Source: Morchella semilibera
Taxonomy: Eukaryota > Ascomycota > Pezizomycetes > Pezizales > Morchellaceae
DNA length: 64,000 nt
Assembly: GCA_009192285.1 (NCBI GenBank)
Contig: CM018604.1
Coordinates: forward strand, 1,922,001-1,986,000
Reading direction: 5' to 3'
The notes under the pieces were generated by a model. It ran no database searches. It saw only the letters and a list, made by a program, of their open reading frames with translations, and had not been told where the DNA came from. The translations under genes were made by a program, and so were the position numbers. Positions 12,863 to 23,571 of this stretch are shown piece after piece; within the stretch, counting starts at the first letter, position 1; each line of letters starts with the position of its first letter.

Positions 12863-14300
12863 GTCACGTGAATTTAACGTCGAGTGATATGTTATGACTG
12901 AGGATCTTTTTTGATATTTTTTCCATGGCGCTAAGAGCCTTTATATCTGCATACCTATCACTAAAATGTAAATTTGTGTAATCAATGGCGTGTAAGAATA
13001 GCTAGAGTCTCTTTTATCGGGTATTTGGCGGGAGTTTTTGCTGCGAGAGAACTAAATATTACTGGGGCCGAGTCAGTGGTGTTTAGCAAAATTATTTCAA
13101 TTAAGAAAATTGAAGGGGACAATTAATGGGAGTGCTCGGGTTCTGAGCCGGGGATGGAGTTAATTGTTCTATACAAGATGAAGATATAGTATAATCTAGG
13201 GGTGGCGGATTGGCATTGACAGGAACTACATGTAAATTGTTCCCCCACTGGTAAAGATCATTAGGACCTACATGCTCTAGGCCGGTTTGACTGGGGAACA
13301 GCGCCCAATTAACTACTCTGGAGGTAAATATCCCCTATATTAGTTTACACATGCATACCCTGGAAGACTATGGGGGGGGCGCCTTGGGGAAGCCCGCACG
13401 CTAGTTCTTCCCTACTGATAAAGGGATGATACCCACACCTACCGAAACACCACCACATACATCCATATATCTTGTTTAGTTCCATGCCAGGGAAGCAAAC
13501 TCAAACAGCCCGTGCGGCACTCAGCAAGGCCCGAGTAAAGTTAAGGGAGATATTACAAGAGGCTCCTCGAGACAGTCATGCCTACTCACCCCCCAAAGCC
13601 CTGCGCCCTAGTATTCAATCAGAGGGCAAACAAACGATCGTAATAGTAACACATAGAGCCGGTTGCAGTTGGCGATGGTACAAAAAATCTTTGATTCATC
13701 ATTTTGGGCAGCCCTCGACATTCCTTTAGGACTCCTTTTCATTCTACCCATAGATTTCACTTCCCTTGCCCTTATCACCTTTATTACGCTATCTTCTAAC
13801 CGGAAATACCCACAATTATCTGCTTCACTACATGTATCTCTGGAACTAGATTGGTTTCCTTTGGCCGCTCCGCCAGCGCTAGCTTATGAGGCTCTAAGCT
13901 ATCAATCTCAGCATCCGTTAGGTTGGGCAGTTTTGTCTCTTATAAGGACGATCCCCGCCTCCTTTAGCTGCGGTGAATCCAGTCTTAGTAATACCGGTGC
14001 ACTTAATGCTACTAGTATACCTTGTATTAGCATTCACCATTCTGGTCGCGTCTGAGAGTCGTCTTGGCTGGCCCGCCTTATCGTGTACGGAAGTCTCCTC
14101 ACCGTTTATGATTCCCTGTGAATAGGACCAAACTGCTTCTCGCTACACTCATTTCCAGGTCTGACTTGTGCTCTTCATGGCTGATGATTGCCACCAAGAA
14201 TTAGCTCAAAGATATACACTCTCCTCATCTCACGCGCTCCTTTCTCACTGGTTACATACTAACTAAGTATTTAGTTATCATTAATCTGAACTTTCTTTTC
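12863..14300. other. Intergenic stretch with weak coding relic on the minus strand
   Basis: No intact gene is supported. On the minus strand around 13800-13950 a short stretch reads DAEIDSLEPHKLALAERP, which looks like former coding sequence, but the frame does not persist. Its position next to the relic at 14349-14760 suggests both come from one decayed gene or element. Confidence 0.3.
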
Positions 14301-14348
14301 CACAAGAAGCTCCTACTAAGAGAGAATGTACTCTGTATCATCTCTCCC

Positions 14349-14760
14349 CTACTCTCTTAATTGGTCAAAGACTTCTGGAACCTTCCACGGTAACGGTCGC
14401 GGCGTTTTAGAGGTATCTCCATCAGCCTGCTCCGGTGTGATCTCAATGGCACACCTCTCAACCTTGAGTGCAATTTGTCTCAACCTCCCTACATCGGCCT
14501 TCCTGCTTAGACAGCAGCCATTCCTGGAGAAAAGACTTTCTAGAGTGCATATCTTTTCTTTGAAACGGATTGAGGCTTCCTCTTTCTCCTCTACTATTAC
14601 AGTGCTAAGTGGATATCGGTACCATTCAAGGGCGTCCTTTAAGTCTACTTAGAGGCTTTCAGGTGTTACATGCAAGTGGATATGGGTACCATTCAAGGGC
14701 GTCCTTTAAGTCTACTTAGAGGCTTTCAGGTGTTACATGCAACACCTCAGAATCCCTGTT
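14349..14760 (-). pseudogene. Decayed coding sequence of unknown family
   Basis: On the minus strand about 100 codons stay open with good amino-acid composition. They read ALEWYRYPLSTVIVEEKEEA, then LESLFSRNGCCLSRKADV, then ERCAIEITPEQADGDTSKT and PWKVPEVFDQL. There is no start codon and no intact longer frame. A 67-base tandem duplication overlaps its 5' part. I do not recognise the family; it could be a mobile-element gene or a dead host gene. It is broken. Confidence 0.35.
14607..14742. repeat. Two-copy tandem duplication, 67-base period
   Basis: The block starting AAGTGGATAT at 14607 recurs at 14674 and runs to ACATGCAA at 14742. I see one difference (TATCGG versus TATGGG) between the copies, so the duplication is recent relative to the decayed coding sequence it lies in. 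Confidence 0.9.
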
Positions 14761-15739
14761 CAACGGTCCTTTTTTCCAGAACAAGACAATTTGCTGATGA
14801 GCAGGGGGCTTATCTTCACAATAATGGAATACCGTGCGCAGTAGCAAGGGCATGTATCTTAGGGACGGTATCCTCGATTAGAGGAGTGCTCTATCGCCGT
14901 GTGTAGCCTTACCTATTAAAGTACTCAAGCTCCAATCTAGCCTTGGGGGGCACAAGACCTTTGGCATCGACTCTGTCTTCGAACCGTTGCTCTCGGAGAT
15001 CTTTTAAACGTGGCTTTCGGCGTCGTTTTTCAGCATCTAACACCTACTCCTTGTCTAAGGTGTGGAAAATGGACTCCTTATGCCGCTAGCTTCTACGGTG
15101 ATATGGAGGCCTTTGTTTTGCACATCGGAGATCGACTGAACCGACCTTCAGTGAAAGCAACAATTAAAGTTTAAGTTTTGGACTCGAAAGACCCAAAGGA
15201 GCAATTTATGATGGAGTACCTACCGAGTGTCCCCGATTTCCTGGGTGGTTTATCTAATTGGTTCGGACATATTATTCAACAGCATAAAACACCACCTCGC
15301 GGTGTGAAGGCTACTGAGTGGTGTAGTGGGTGGAGTTGGTGACACAGTCATCGTTGTGGCGCGTTGTGACAATCGAGCTTCAAAATCGACGCTCCCAGGA
15401 GGGTAAGACTAGCATTAGTAACTGCAGGAAGTACCTCTGAAGATGAAATAGTTTCCGACGTTCTCTTTGCTACACTGTAGCAGGGGTTGGGTGGGAGTAC
15501 CTTTTTTGGTATCTGGGTTGCTGACCGAGTGATTATCTGTGATTCACACAGTAGTATTCAAAACAGGTTAGGCGTTACCATGCCGTAAGCTTCGTTTTGA
15601 ATTTGTAAGCGCTGAATCTATTAAAACGCCAGCCACTGAGCAAAGTCCTCCAACTTTATCACAAATACCTCATCGATATCATAGTCATTAAATCCTTCAA
15701 AATACATTCGTCGTGGCTTTAAAACACTCTGCAGTCAAC
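14761..15739. other. Upstream region of the FrnE-like gene
   Basis: No gene is supported in this stretch. It lies between the decayed relic and the FrnE-like start and should contain that gene's promoter. No clear TATA or pyrimidine tract stands out. Confidence 0.3.
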
Positions 15740-16470
15740 ATGACTAGATTCTCTATCGACATCGTTTCTGGTAAGTAGGCCTTTAAGTCACAATATACTT
15801 AGCTACTTCAAGCTAATTTAACCTCAATAAAGACACGGTGTGTCCCTGGTGTTATGTTGGCTACAGGAAGCTAAACAAGGCGATTTCCGAGTTCTCCGCC
15901 TCCAACCCAGGTCATACATTTGATATCACCTGGAAGCCATATTATCTCAATCCCGACTCCCCCAAAGTCGGTATTGACAAGACAGAGTTCTACTACTCCA
16001 AGTTCGGTGCGGAGCGAGTAGTCCCGATGTTCCAGCGTCTTGCGGCTATTGGCGAGGCCGAGGGAATCCACTTCAAGTTTGGAGGAAAGACTGGAAATAC
16101 ACGTGACTCTCACAGACTGATCCAGATGGCGAAGGAGAAAGGCCTGCAGACGAGGATGGTAGAGGAGCTTTTCGCCGCCTATTTTGAGAACGAGAAGGAT
16201 ATTACCTCCTCTGAGACTTTGTTGGACGCTTCTAAGAAGGCTGGCTTGGATGAGAAGGAGGTTAAGGGATGGCTAGGGTCTGATGCAGGTGGTGACATCG
16301 TTGACAAGGAAGTTCACGTGGCTCAACGCCATGGGATCTCAGGTGTGCCCAATTTCACAATCAACGGGAGATACGAGATTGGCGGGGCTCAAGATCCCAA
16401 AGAGTTCATTGCGGTTTTCAAAGGTTTGGCCGATGCAGGCGCTACCGCTACCGCGGGTATGACATGCTAA
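15740..16470 (+). CDS. DsbA/FrnE-like thioredoxin-fold oxidoreductase
   Basis: Two exons (15740-15770 and 15833-16470, 62-base intron) encode 222 residues. The join gives MTRFSIDIVSDTVCPWCYVG, which places the CPWC redox motif after the first beta strand, as in the FrnE branch of the DsbA family. Family members also include 2-hydroxychromene-2-carboxylate isomerase-like proteins. The central helical insert (DSHRLIQMAKEKGLQTRMVE and ELFAAYFENEKDITSSETLL) and the cis-proline loop GVPNFTING are as expected. Residues KYYLNPDSPKVG-like and the C-terminal GGAQDPKEFIAVF complete the fold. There is no signal peptide, so it is likely cytosolic. The substrate is unknown; disulfide or glutathione chemistry is an inference from the CPWC pair. 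Confidence 0.88.
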
Positions 16471-16549
16471 ACATGTAATTTATTCCCTCATGTATTGGGA
16501 CTGCAATGCCTAGATACAATAAATTTCTTGATATCCATTTAAAAAGAAA

Positions 16550-17879
16550 TTAACAGACATCCTCAATTTCGGTATCATCATTGATATGAGCACCCAAGTC
16601 TGTCTTCAGAGTCCTGGTGAAGAGCTCGAGAAGGACTTCAAAGCAGATCTTTGAGAGTGCCGGATCGTATCTTCCCTTAGACTCTTCATCGCGAATGAAT
16701 CTATATTACCGAGCGTTAGTAGAATAAGGTAAGGTAATTATAATGCTACTATGAATAGTAATACTGGGCTTTCTCTTTTGGGATCTAATATTATTACTGA
16801 GCAAGAGAATTCTATGTAACCTTATTGGATCCCAAAAGAGACATTAGCATCGCTAAAGAGATGGCAGGATACATACGCATGTTGGGCCCAGGTAAACTCA
16901 TAAAAGCTGAACTTCGTCCCCGCCTCGTGAAGAGTCTTCCTGATTAGGTCACGGCCTGGGGCTGGGACATGGTTGTCCAATTTCCCAAAGATCTGACAAC
17001 ACGAACCAGGCGTCAGTCAGTATAAATGTGCTCAAAAATGACTATATCGGTACTGAGAATAGGCTCGTGTTGACTAACCATCGCCAGTTCGCCCTTAATA
17101 TCTGGGATTCTCGCCAAAGAGTCATCCTTCTTGTTTAGTCCAAGAGTAGAGCTGTGGATGTCTTTAATTGCCAAGAATATTAGAGAAACGCCATCATCTA
17201 GGAGTTAGAAGGAAACTCACCTGTAGCAAAGTAGCAAACAGCGCTTGAAACTCTAGGGTCAAAGGCACACCTGAATGCCAAATGACCACCGAGACACATC
17301 CCAGTAGTTCCAATCTTACCTAGCCATCAACAAATTATCAACACCATTATTTTACTATACCCGGTTTCCAAAATAAATACCTGTGCAAGTTTTCAGTCCC
17401 AACAAGTAGTCCACAGTCAATTTTGCGTCCTCATCATACGAAGCGACGGTCTAAATAGTACTGAATTAGGTTCCTTTTCAAAACAATTAGTTATCGTAGT
17501 TACCTTCTTGATCTTGTACTCATTTCCCTTATCGGTTCCCGGACCATCGTAGGCCAAGGCAGCAGGACCCTCAAAGTCATGGTACACACTAGGTGCAGCA
17601 CAGATGTACCCCTGCCCAGCAATTTGCCTCGCGAACCTTGATACGGGTCCAGTAACTATCATAACACAGGAGTCAGAGATTGAGCCATGATTGGGCCATT
17701 TCACGGCCAGTGATGTGCAATACATGGGCTTTTTTACCTTGATAAATCTCACTCCACACAACAACACCAGGGAATTTTGCGTTGGGGTACCCAGAAATAA
17801 TTGGGTGAAATAAGAAGACTCTCATCTTCGTACCCCCAGATGTCTCGATATCAACATGAGATTCAGTGATTAGCACCAT
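16550..17879 (-). CDS. Dienelactone hydrolase family protein
   Basis: This is an alpha/beta hydrolase of the carboxymethylenebutenolidase family, probably cytosolic. The start at 17879 gives MVLITESHVDIETSGGTKMR. At least six introns are needed; joins read EIYQVTGPVSRFARQIAGQG, TVASYDEDAKLTVDYLLG, then KIGTTGMCLGGHLAFRCAF. The cysteine of GMCLGG is the nucleophile of this family in place of serine. The Asp of FGKLDNHVP and the His of WAQHAFIRDE complete a Cys-Asp-His triad. The last exon (16700-16550) ends TEIEDVC. The intron at 16701-16876 is long and contains an 18-base inverted repeat. In fungi such enzymes act on lactone intermediates of aromatic degradation or on other esters; the substrate cannot be read here. 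Confidence 0.88.
16701..16876 (-). repeat. Intron holding an MITE-like inverted repeat
   Basis: Inside this 176-base intron, TCTCTTTTGGGATCTAAT (about 16773-16790) is matched in reverse complement at about 16830-16847 with one mismatch. The two are separated by about 40 bases, and AATGCTA/TAGCAT-like outer sequence flanks them. This fits a small non-autonomous inverted-repeat insertion in a host intron. Confidence 0.6.
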
Positions 17880-18379
17880 TTTGAGTAGCAAGTGATGGAT
17901 GATGACGGAATGTCTCAATGGTGTGTCCACAAGATGAGACTGGATGAATAGATGTGGGAACCAATGATGTCTTAGGTATTTCTCCAGAAAATGTGGGGTA
18001 CGGGTAGTGGCATAACCCCGCTTTATATATATCTAGCCTTGGCACCTTAAGCCCTTGGGTCCAGTATTCTCAATATCATACGTTTCGTGCATACATGATA
18101 TTGCGTACGCTTCTTTTTTAAGCCCTTACACCTGGTCTACAAAACAAAAACCTTTTACCCCCGAGGGCCTAATTAAAACTACACTGATAACTAAAATAAA
18201 ATCAGATAGAAAAGCATGAAACAGGCATAACAAGCTGCAGATCTCGTAACATCATACACTCCCACGTCGGACATACAAACGTTTGAAGAGGACATTAACG
18301 AATGATACCCGATCATAGCCGTGAGTGTTCAAAAGTCGCACAATTCGAATACTAATCGATGCTGCTACAACTGTACTGT
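17880..18379. other. Gap between dienelactone hydrolase promoter and SPT16 3' end
   Basis: About 500 bases separate two tandem minus-strand genes. It must include the hydrolase promoter and the SPT16 terminator region. The sequence at 18170-18240 is AT-rich. I see no additional gene. Confidence 0.35.
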
Positions 18380-21300
18380 TTACCGCTTTCGTTTCTTTGT
18401 CTTCTCTTTATCGACTAGACCACTCTCTTCATCTTTTCTTTTTGCATCTTCTTCTAAATCATCCCAATCCTCTGTAAGACGGGTACATACATATTAGTTT
18501 TCATGGGCCATGACGATTTAATCTGAATTATCTGAAATCTCACCCCCAGATTCGACGTCCGAGGCCTCGGAACCTTCGTCCGCGCTAGCGTCGTCGTCAT
18601 CGAAATCGCTTTCCCCTTCACTCTCAGACTCTGAACCAAAATCAGAGGCTTCAAACTCGGATTCTTCGTCCTCCTCCTCATCATCCTCGCCATCAGACTC
18701 CACTGACAAGAAATTCCAGCCGCCTATAAAAAGTTATTTATTAATTCAATCTCCTGGCTTAAAATGAGGGATAATATACCATCTTTGAAAAATTGGTGAG
18801 GATCCGCAAGTACAGTCTTCATAATAGTAGGCCAGTTAAGGTTCAAAGGACCTTCAGTGAAGGGAATGTTGGAGGAATCGAGCCATTCCTTCACATTCTC
18901 AAGGGTTTCCATGGGAATTGAGTTGATATGAGAAACTGGTCGGGCATAGTCCTTGTAGACAAACACCATGTCGAAATTTTTCAGACCAAACTAGGCATCA
19001 AGTTAGAAAATCTCTGATTAAACCGTTCCAACAGCTGACAAACCTGAACTCTCTCTAAATGAGCAACCTCAATCTCATCAAGGGTGATGACCAAGAAGGG
19101 GGGGTCAGTGAGCTGAACTAAGGCATCTGTAGTAGGCGCACAGAGAACGTTTGCACGGAACGGTACACCACTAAAACCAAGCTCACGGTAGGGAATATCA
19201 ACATCCACACCATTCTCAAGCTTCTTCCCCGCTTCTGAGATCTTGTCTGCAAACGCCTTGAACTCTTTGTCCAAAGCGGCCCTTCTCCGACGTTCCTCCT
19301 GCTCTTGCTCGAACTCTTCCTCATCTCCATATCTATATTTCCGCTTTCTGTTACCAGTCTCATCAAACTGAATATCAGTCGCTTCACGATAAAACTGTAC
19401 ATCCTTTGTCTTCTTTTTCCCGACCATGATGGGGTCCTTGAGATGGACATGAATCAAGACGATAAGTTCACTCGTGCAGGGCTGGAAGAAAAGGTGCTTG
19501 ACGTTACTGAACAGAATATCGATACGCTGATCATTGCGAACTGGTGACTGGTAGCGGAGACCGTTCTGGTGTATCTCAACATCACCTGGCACACGCTTTC
19601 CATCGAGGGCAGGGCGGACATAAACATCTGCAAGACGCTGGGGACGGCGGTTTCTGATCTCGATCAGATTATCCTGAGTCACAACGTCTTCCAATTCTTT
19701 ACGTTCCTGTTCACGCTTAACAGCATTCTTCTTCATGTCTTGGATGCTAGCACAGATGTCCGCCATCCGGTCATTATCTGTACTTCTGTAGGTCAAACTA
19801 CGCACGAAATGGGCGCCAGGGTCTTCGAAAGGCTTTAGTTAAAAGTAAGCATTCTGCAGTGGTAAGCACTTGCTAAGGGAGTTAACACGAACCAGTTCAT
19901 CCTTTCTTCCTACACCCTGCCCGGGGGAGAGGAAGTTGATACGAAGGTACGTAAAGTCACCCTCATCGTTTTTGCTGACATTCTTCAACGTTGCGATATG
20001 GAAAGGCACTGGCCTTCCAAAGATAGGAACAACAATGGTCTGACTCTTGGGATCAACAACAATTTTCAAGTCCGCACAAGCAAGAGGCAATTGGTTCTCG
20101 CGCTTATATGATTCGAAACGTTTGATAAGTTTCTTGCCCTTACCATCACCAACAGCCCCCCCTTGAGAGTATCGTGCCAATCCTTCTTCCTGCTTCGCCT
20201 GAGCAAGCTTCTTTTGATGCTCTCTCCTCTTTTGTTCGGCGCCTTCATCAATTTCTTTCCGCTCCCCTCGCAGTTTTGACTTTAAGACAGCGGTATTCTT
20301 TGCTGGCGCAGGCTTAGGCGCAGGCTTCTTTGCCTTAACTTTCTCTTCCGGCTCATCCTCCTTGAAGTAGAATGCTGTCTCTTTCAAATCTTTCGGACAT
20401 CCGCCAGTAAATACAATAGGGTCACCAGCCGTTACTCTAATCGTATCCGACAATAGCAAACTGTATGTTTTGCTCTTAGAATCTTGCGGCTTTGGGTTCT
20501 CTAAATCGTGAAAGCCTAGGGTTATATAAAGCGTCATCCCATCCTTCAGAACACGAGTGCTCTTAGGACTGATGACTAAGTTTGAGTCGCGAACCTCGAT
20601 ACCAATACCGGCACCAATATTCTTAAGAAAATGCTTTTCGAGCTCAGGGTGCTTGGCTTTGATAAAGCTGACCGCTTTGCTGTAAATATCCTTGCAAACT
20701 GCACCGTCACTAATATCTGACAGAACCTTCCATTGAAGATCCACTAAAAAGCTGTAATACTTTTCCTGAGCTTTATTCGGATCGATAAGAAAGGTCCTTG
20801 CGATAGTTGAGCAGTAACTCTTATACCGTAGCCCCATGGTTGAAAGTATTATGCCGCCGTGTAGTTGGTTATCGTCGGCGGTAGCGTTCGTCCTCAGATC
20901 ATATTTGCCGCCGCTTTGAACCACAGGGCCTACGGTCCAGTCGAGCTGCATCGGATCGAACTATCATAAAGTTAGCTATTGGGGCTCTTTAACCAATTAT
21001 ATTTATGCTCACATCAGCGCCAAGTTTGAACTCTTTCGCTTTGAAGAACTTTTCGTCATCGATTTTATCCTCAATCTTTTTGCTAAGTGCAGCGTGCGAG
21101 ATTTTCTTCTCTTCGTCAATGATTGTTGACATCTCGTCAATGAAGTAGCCTTTCATAATGCCAACCAGAGCTCTAGAAGAGGCGCGCATCGTTTTCTAAA
21201 GAAATAGAAAGGGTTATAATTAGCGCGATCCTCAACTGTTGTAATGATTAAGAACACACCAACTCAGCGTCATCCTTAAGAGCCAAAAGGGCCGAAAAGG

Positions 21301-21968
21301 CAGCGGATACATCAACCTCCTCAACCCCTTGAGCTTCGGAAGGGTAGGCCTTTTTCCAGTCGTTCGCAAAAGGTCCTTGCGCTGAGTCCTTTGCGATAAC
21401 ACCGACTTTCTTGCCCGACTTTTTGATAACATCGGCAAGGTCCTTGAAAATCTGAGTGTTTGCAGCCTCGTCCTTTCCTCGTACCAAAATCTCGACAGGT
21501 ATTTTGCCACCCTTCAAAGGCTCGAGATGCTTAGCTGTCCACCAACAGCGAATTAGCTTTCATCTCCCTCCAAGAACCCGTTTTAAATGTTGAAAGAAAC
21601 CAGGCGGTATACCTTTCTTGGGGGTTGTGACAATGTAGAACTTCTCTTGGGTGAGCAAAAACAAAGTTGTAGGAAACTCGTATCCAAGAAGCCAGAACTA
21701 CAGACTACGTCAGCTTTGTTTCCATCACACAACACACCCGGTCGGGTTCGGAACGTAAGAACTGCTAAAACAAGCATCAAAGGAATCATACATGCAGAGA
21801 AAGACTCTTTGAGTATGGGCCCTCTTCCGTCTTCCCTAAAATCACAGCTATTGAACTGACGCCTCCAAAGACATCATTCTTCTTTGGATCCTTCCACGCC
21901 GATACAAGGTTGCCCAGGCGTGTGTGAAAGAGCTGCTTGTCAATATTGACCTCAGCTGCGTCTCCCAT
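18380..21968 (-). CDS. SPT16: FACT histone chaperone subunit SPT16
   Basis: This is the large subunit of FACT, which loosens and rebuilds nucleosomes during transcription and replication in the nucleus. The start at 21968 gives [20 protein letters not shown]. The aminopeptidase-like N-terminal domain follows ([37 protein letters not shown]), without the metal ligands of active peptidases. Then come a Lys/Pro-rich linker, the dimerisation and middle domains ([38 protein letters not shown]) and an acidic tail (near 18520-18710) needed for histone binding. The last exon encodes [13 protein letters not shown] and ends KKRKR, a nuclear signal. Introns are near 21787-21560, 21230-21190, 20990-20955, 19905-19830, 19010-18980, 18775-18725 and 18520-18475. 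Total length is about 1,020 residues, normal. Confidence 0.95.
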
Positions 21969-22293
21969 GGCTGATTGTGTCGTGATTTCTGCCTACTTAA
22001 ACTCTCTTTCCTCTGTTGATGAAAACTGTGGAGAAGACCAAAAATAGGGACTATTTTTCGGATTGAAAAAAAAGGAATGTTGTGTGTGAAAGGAATGGAG
22101 GGAGAGAGGATGAACTGTGACGCCTTGGAACAATTCAAAGGGAAGTCGCGTCGGTCGCTGAGTTCAGTGTCTTGGCAGACGCGACCCTTCTGAAATTTTC
22201 GCTGTACCGTAGCGATACCCAGCACGAGCCGCTACCACTTTACAAACCACTATCAACATTTCCAGAAAACGTCAACGAGGCCGACAAACAAAA
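21969..22293. promoter_or_regulatory. Divergent promoter, SPT16 and mL43
   Basis: The two start codons are 325 bases apart and point away from each other. The gap is free of convincing open frames. It contains a purine tract at about 22085-22110, pyrimidine-rich in the SPT16 direction. Confidence 0.5.
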
Positions 22294-22854
22294 ATGCCTG
22301 TAACTGCTCTTCGTGCTGTGTCGAAGGCACAGAATGGTGTTGGCGCATTTATTCTCCAGTGCAAGCGCCTTGATTTCCACTACTGTGATTGGGCGGGGTC
22401 ATCGAGAGGCATGAGGTAAAGATTTCTTCACCTGTAACAGATTTCACCTCGCCAGTTACTAACGACAGGCTCCTCATAAGGTCATTTCTAGCTCACAAGT
22501 TTGCAGACTTTGCAAAGGCGAACCCCCAGATTGAGTTTACCGTGTCACCAAGGCCCAACCAACACCCCATAATAAGAGGCAGCTACAGTATGTTAACCGC
22601 CCCTCGCTCGCCCTTTCCGCGAATACAATATCAGCTCCGGCTCAATCTACTAATTATTGTGTTATTCAGTCAATGGCCGAGAGAAAGTTATTTGTGTGCG
22701 AAAACTCGACCCCCTACAAATCCTCCAGAAAGCCGAACTCCTACGCAATTCCTCTGGCCAGAAACTCAAGAAGTTCAGTAAGCCTGTCAGGTCTATCAAT
22801 GAGGGAGTTAGAGGAATCTTCTCACCGTACCACGGTGAGAAACACGTTATATAG
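22294..22854 (+). CDS. MRPL51: Mitochondrial large-subunit ribosomal protein mL43 (MRPL51)
   Basis: The three exons are 22294-22415, 22469-22587 and 22670-22854, encoding 141 residues. Joins give SSRGMRLLIRSFLAHKFADF and RGSYINGREKVICVRKL in frame. The segments FAKANPQIEFTVSPRPNQHP, IRGSYINGREK and LRNSSGQKLKKF are the thioredoxin-like core of the L51/S25/CI-B8 family, which in fungi is mL43 of the mitochondrial ribosome. The length matches the family (about 140). It is head-to-head with SPT16. Identification is strong. Confidence 0.93.
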
Positions 22855-23571
22855 ACCTTTCTCTTTCTCCCCCGCGAGAAAGGCGGTTGTATATATCAGG
22901 CCTTTGAGGCGCTATACAAATCCTAATGGTGTCATTATAAATGGATATATACATCTATCTCTGCGCCATATGTCTCACCGGATGGCTGTGTGGTTGGAGG
23001 GGAAGTTCAAAAGTCCCACTTGGGATATCCCAAGCTAAGCCAATACTGTAGCAGCTGTTTATTAAGCCTGCATGTTTAACTAAAGCACCTGTTAGAACTC
23101 AACACATATTCCAAGCTCACTATTCGTTTAGAATGCGGCCACCTAGTGGGCAAATCAACTTTTTACTAGCATGCGTCATAGCGTAGAACCAGACTACTTC
23201 CTTTCTGCCATATTTATCGCGATTTCTTGAAAATGCCGCCAAGCAGAACAAGCGACTAACTGGCATACATGATATTCATGTATTTACAAAACTGTGCATT
23301 TTCTAAAGGACTCGACGTATTGGCCTTCAAGGACGGGGTATAGGGACCAAGAATTCAAATAATCGTGAAATCAAAACGAAACAGAGATTATGCAGCTGAA
23401 TTACTCCAAGATACAGTACTTAAACGGTTGTGAAGCTCCCAGTCACCCACTCATTAAATCATACCCAGAATTTCGACCACATAAAGATCCTAGAAAATCC
23501 AACTACCCAACCATGCTCGATCAAAAAAAAAAAATCCTTAGACTCCGTAAACCTACTTAAGTAGTTGAATT
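22855..23571. other. Convergent 3' gap between mL43 and ERG4
   Basis: Two genes end facing each other. The gap holds their 3' untranslated regions and short A/T runs, such as the A12 near 23523-23534. No other gene is visible. Confidence 0.4.
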
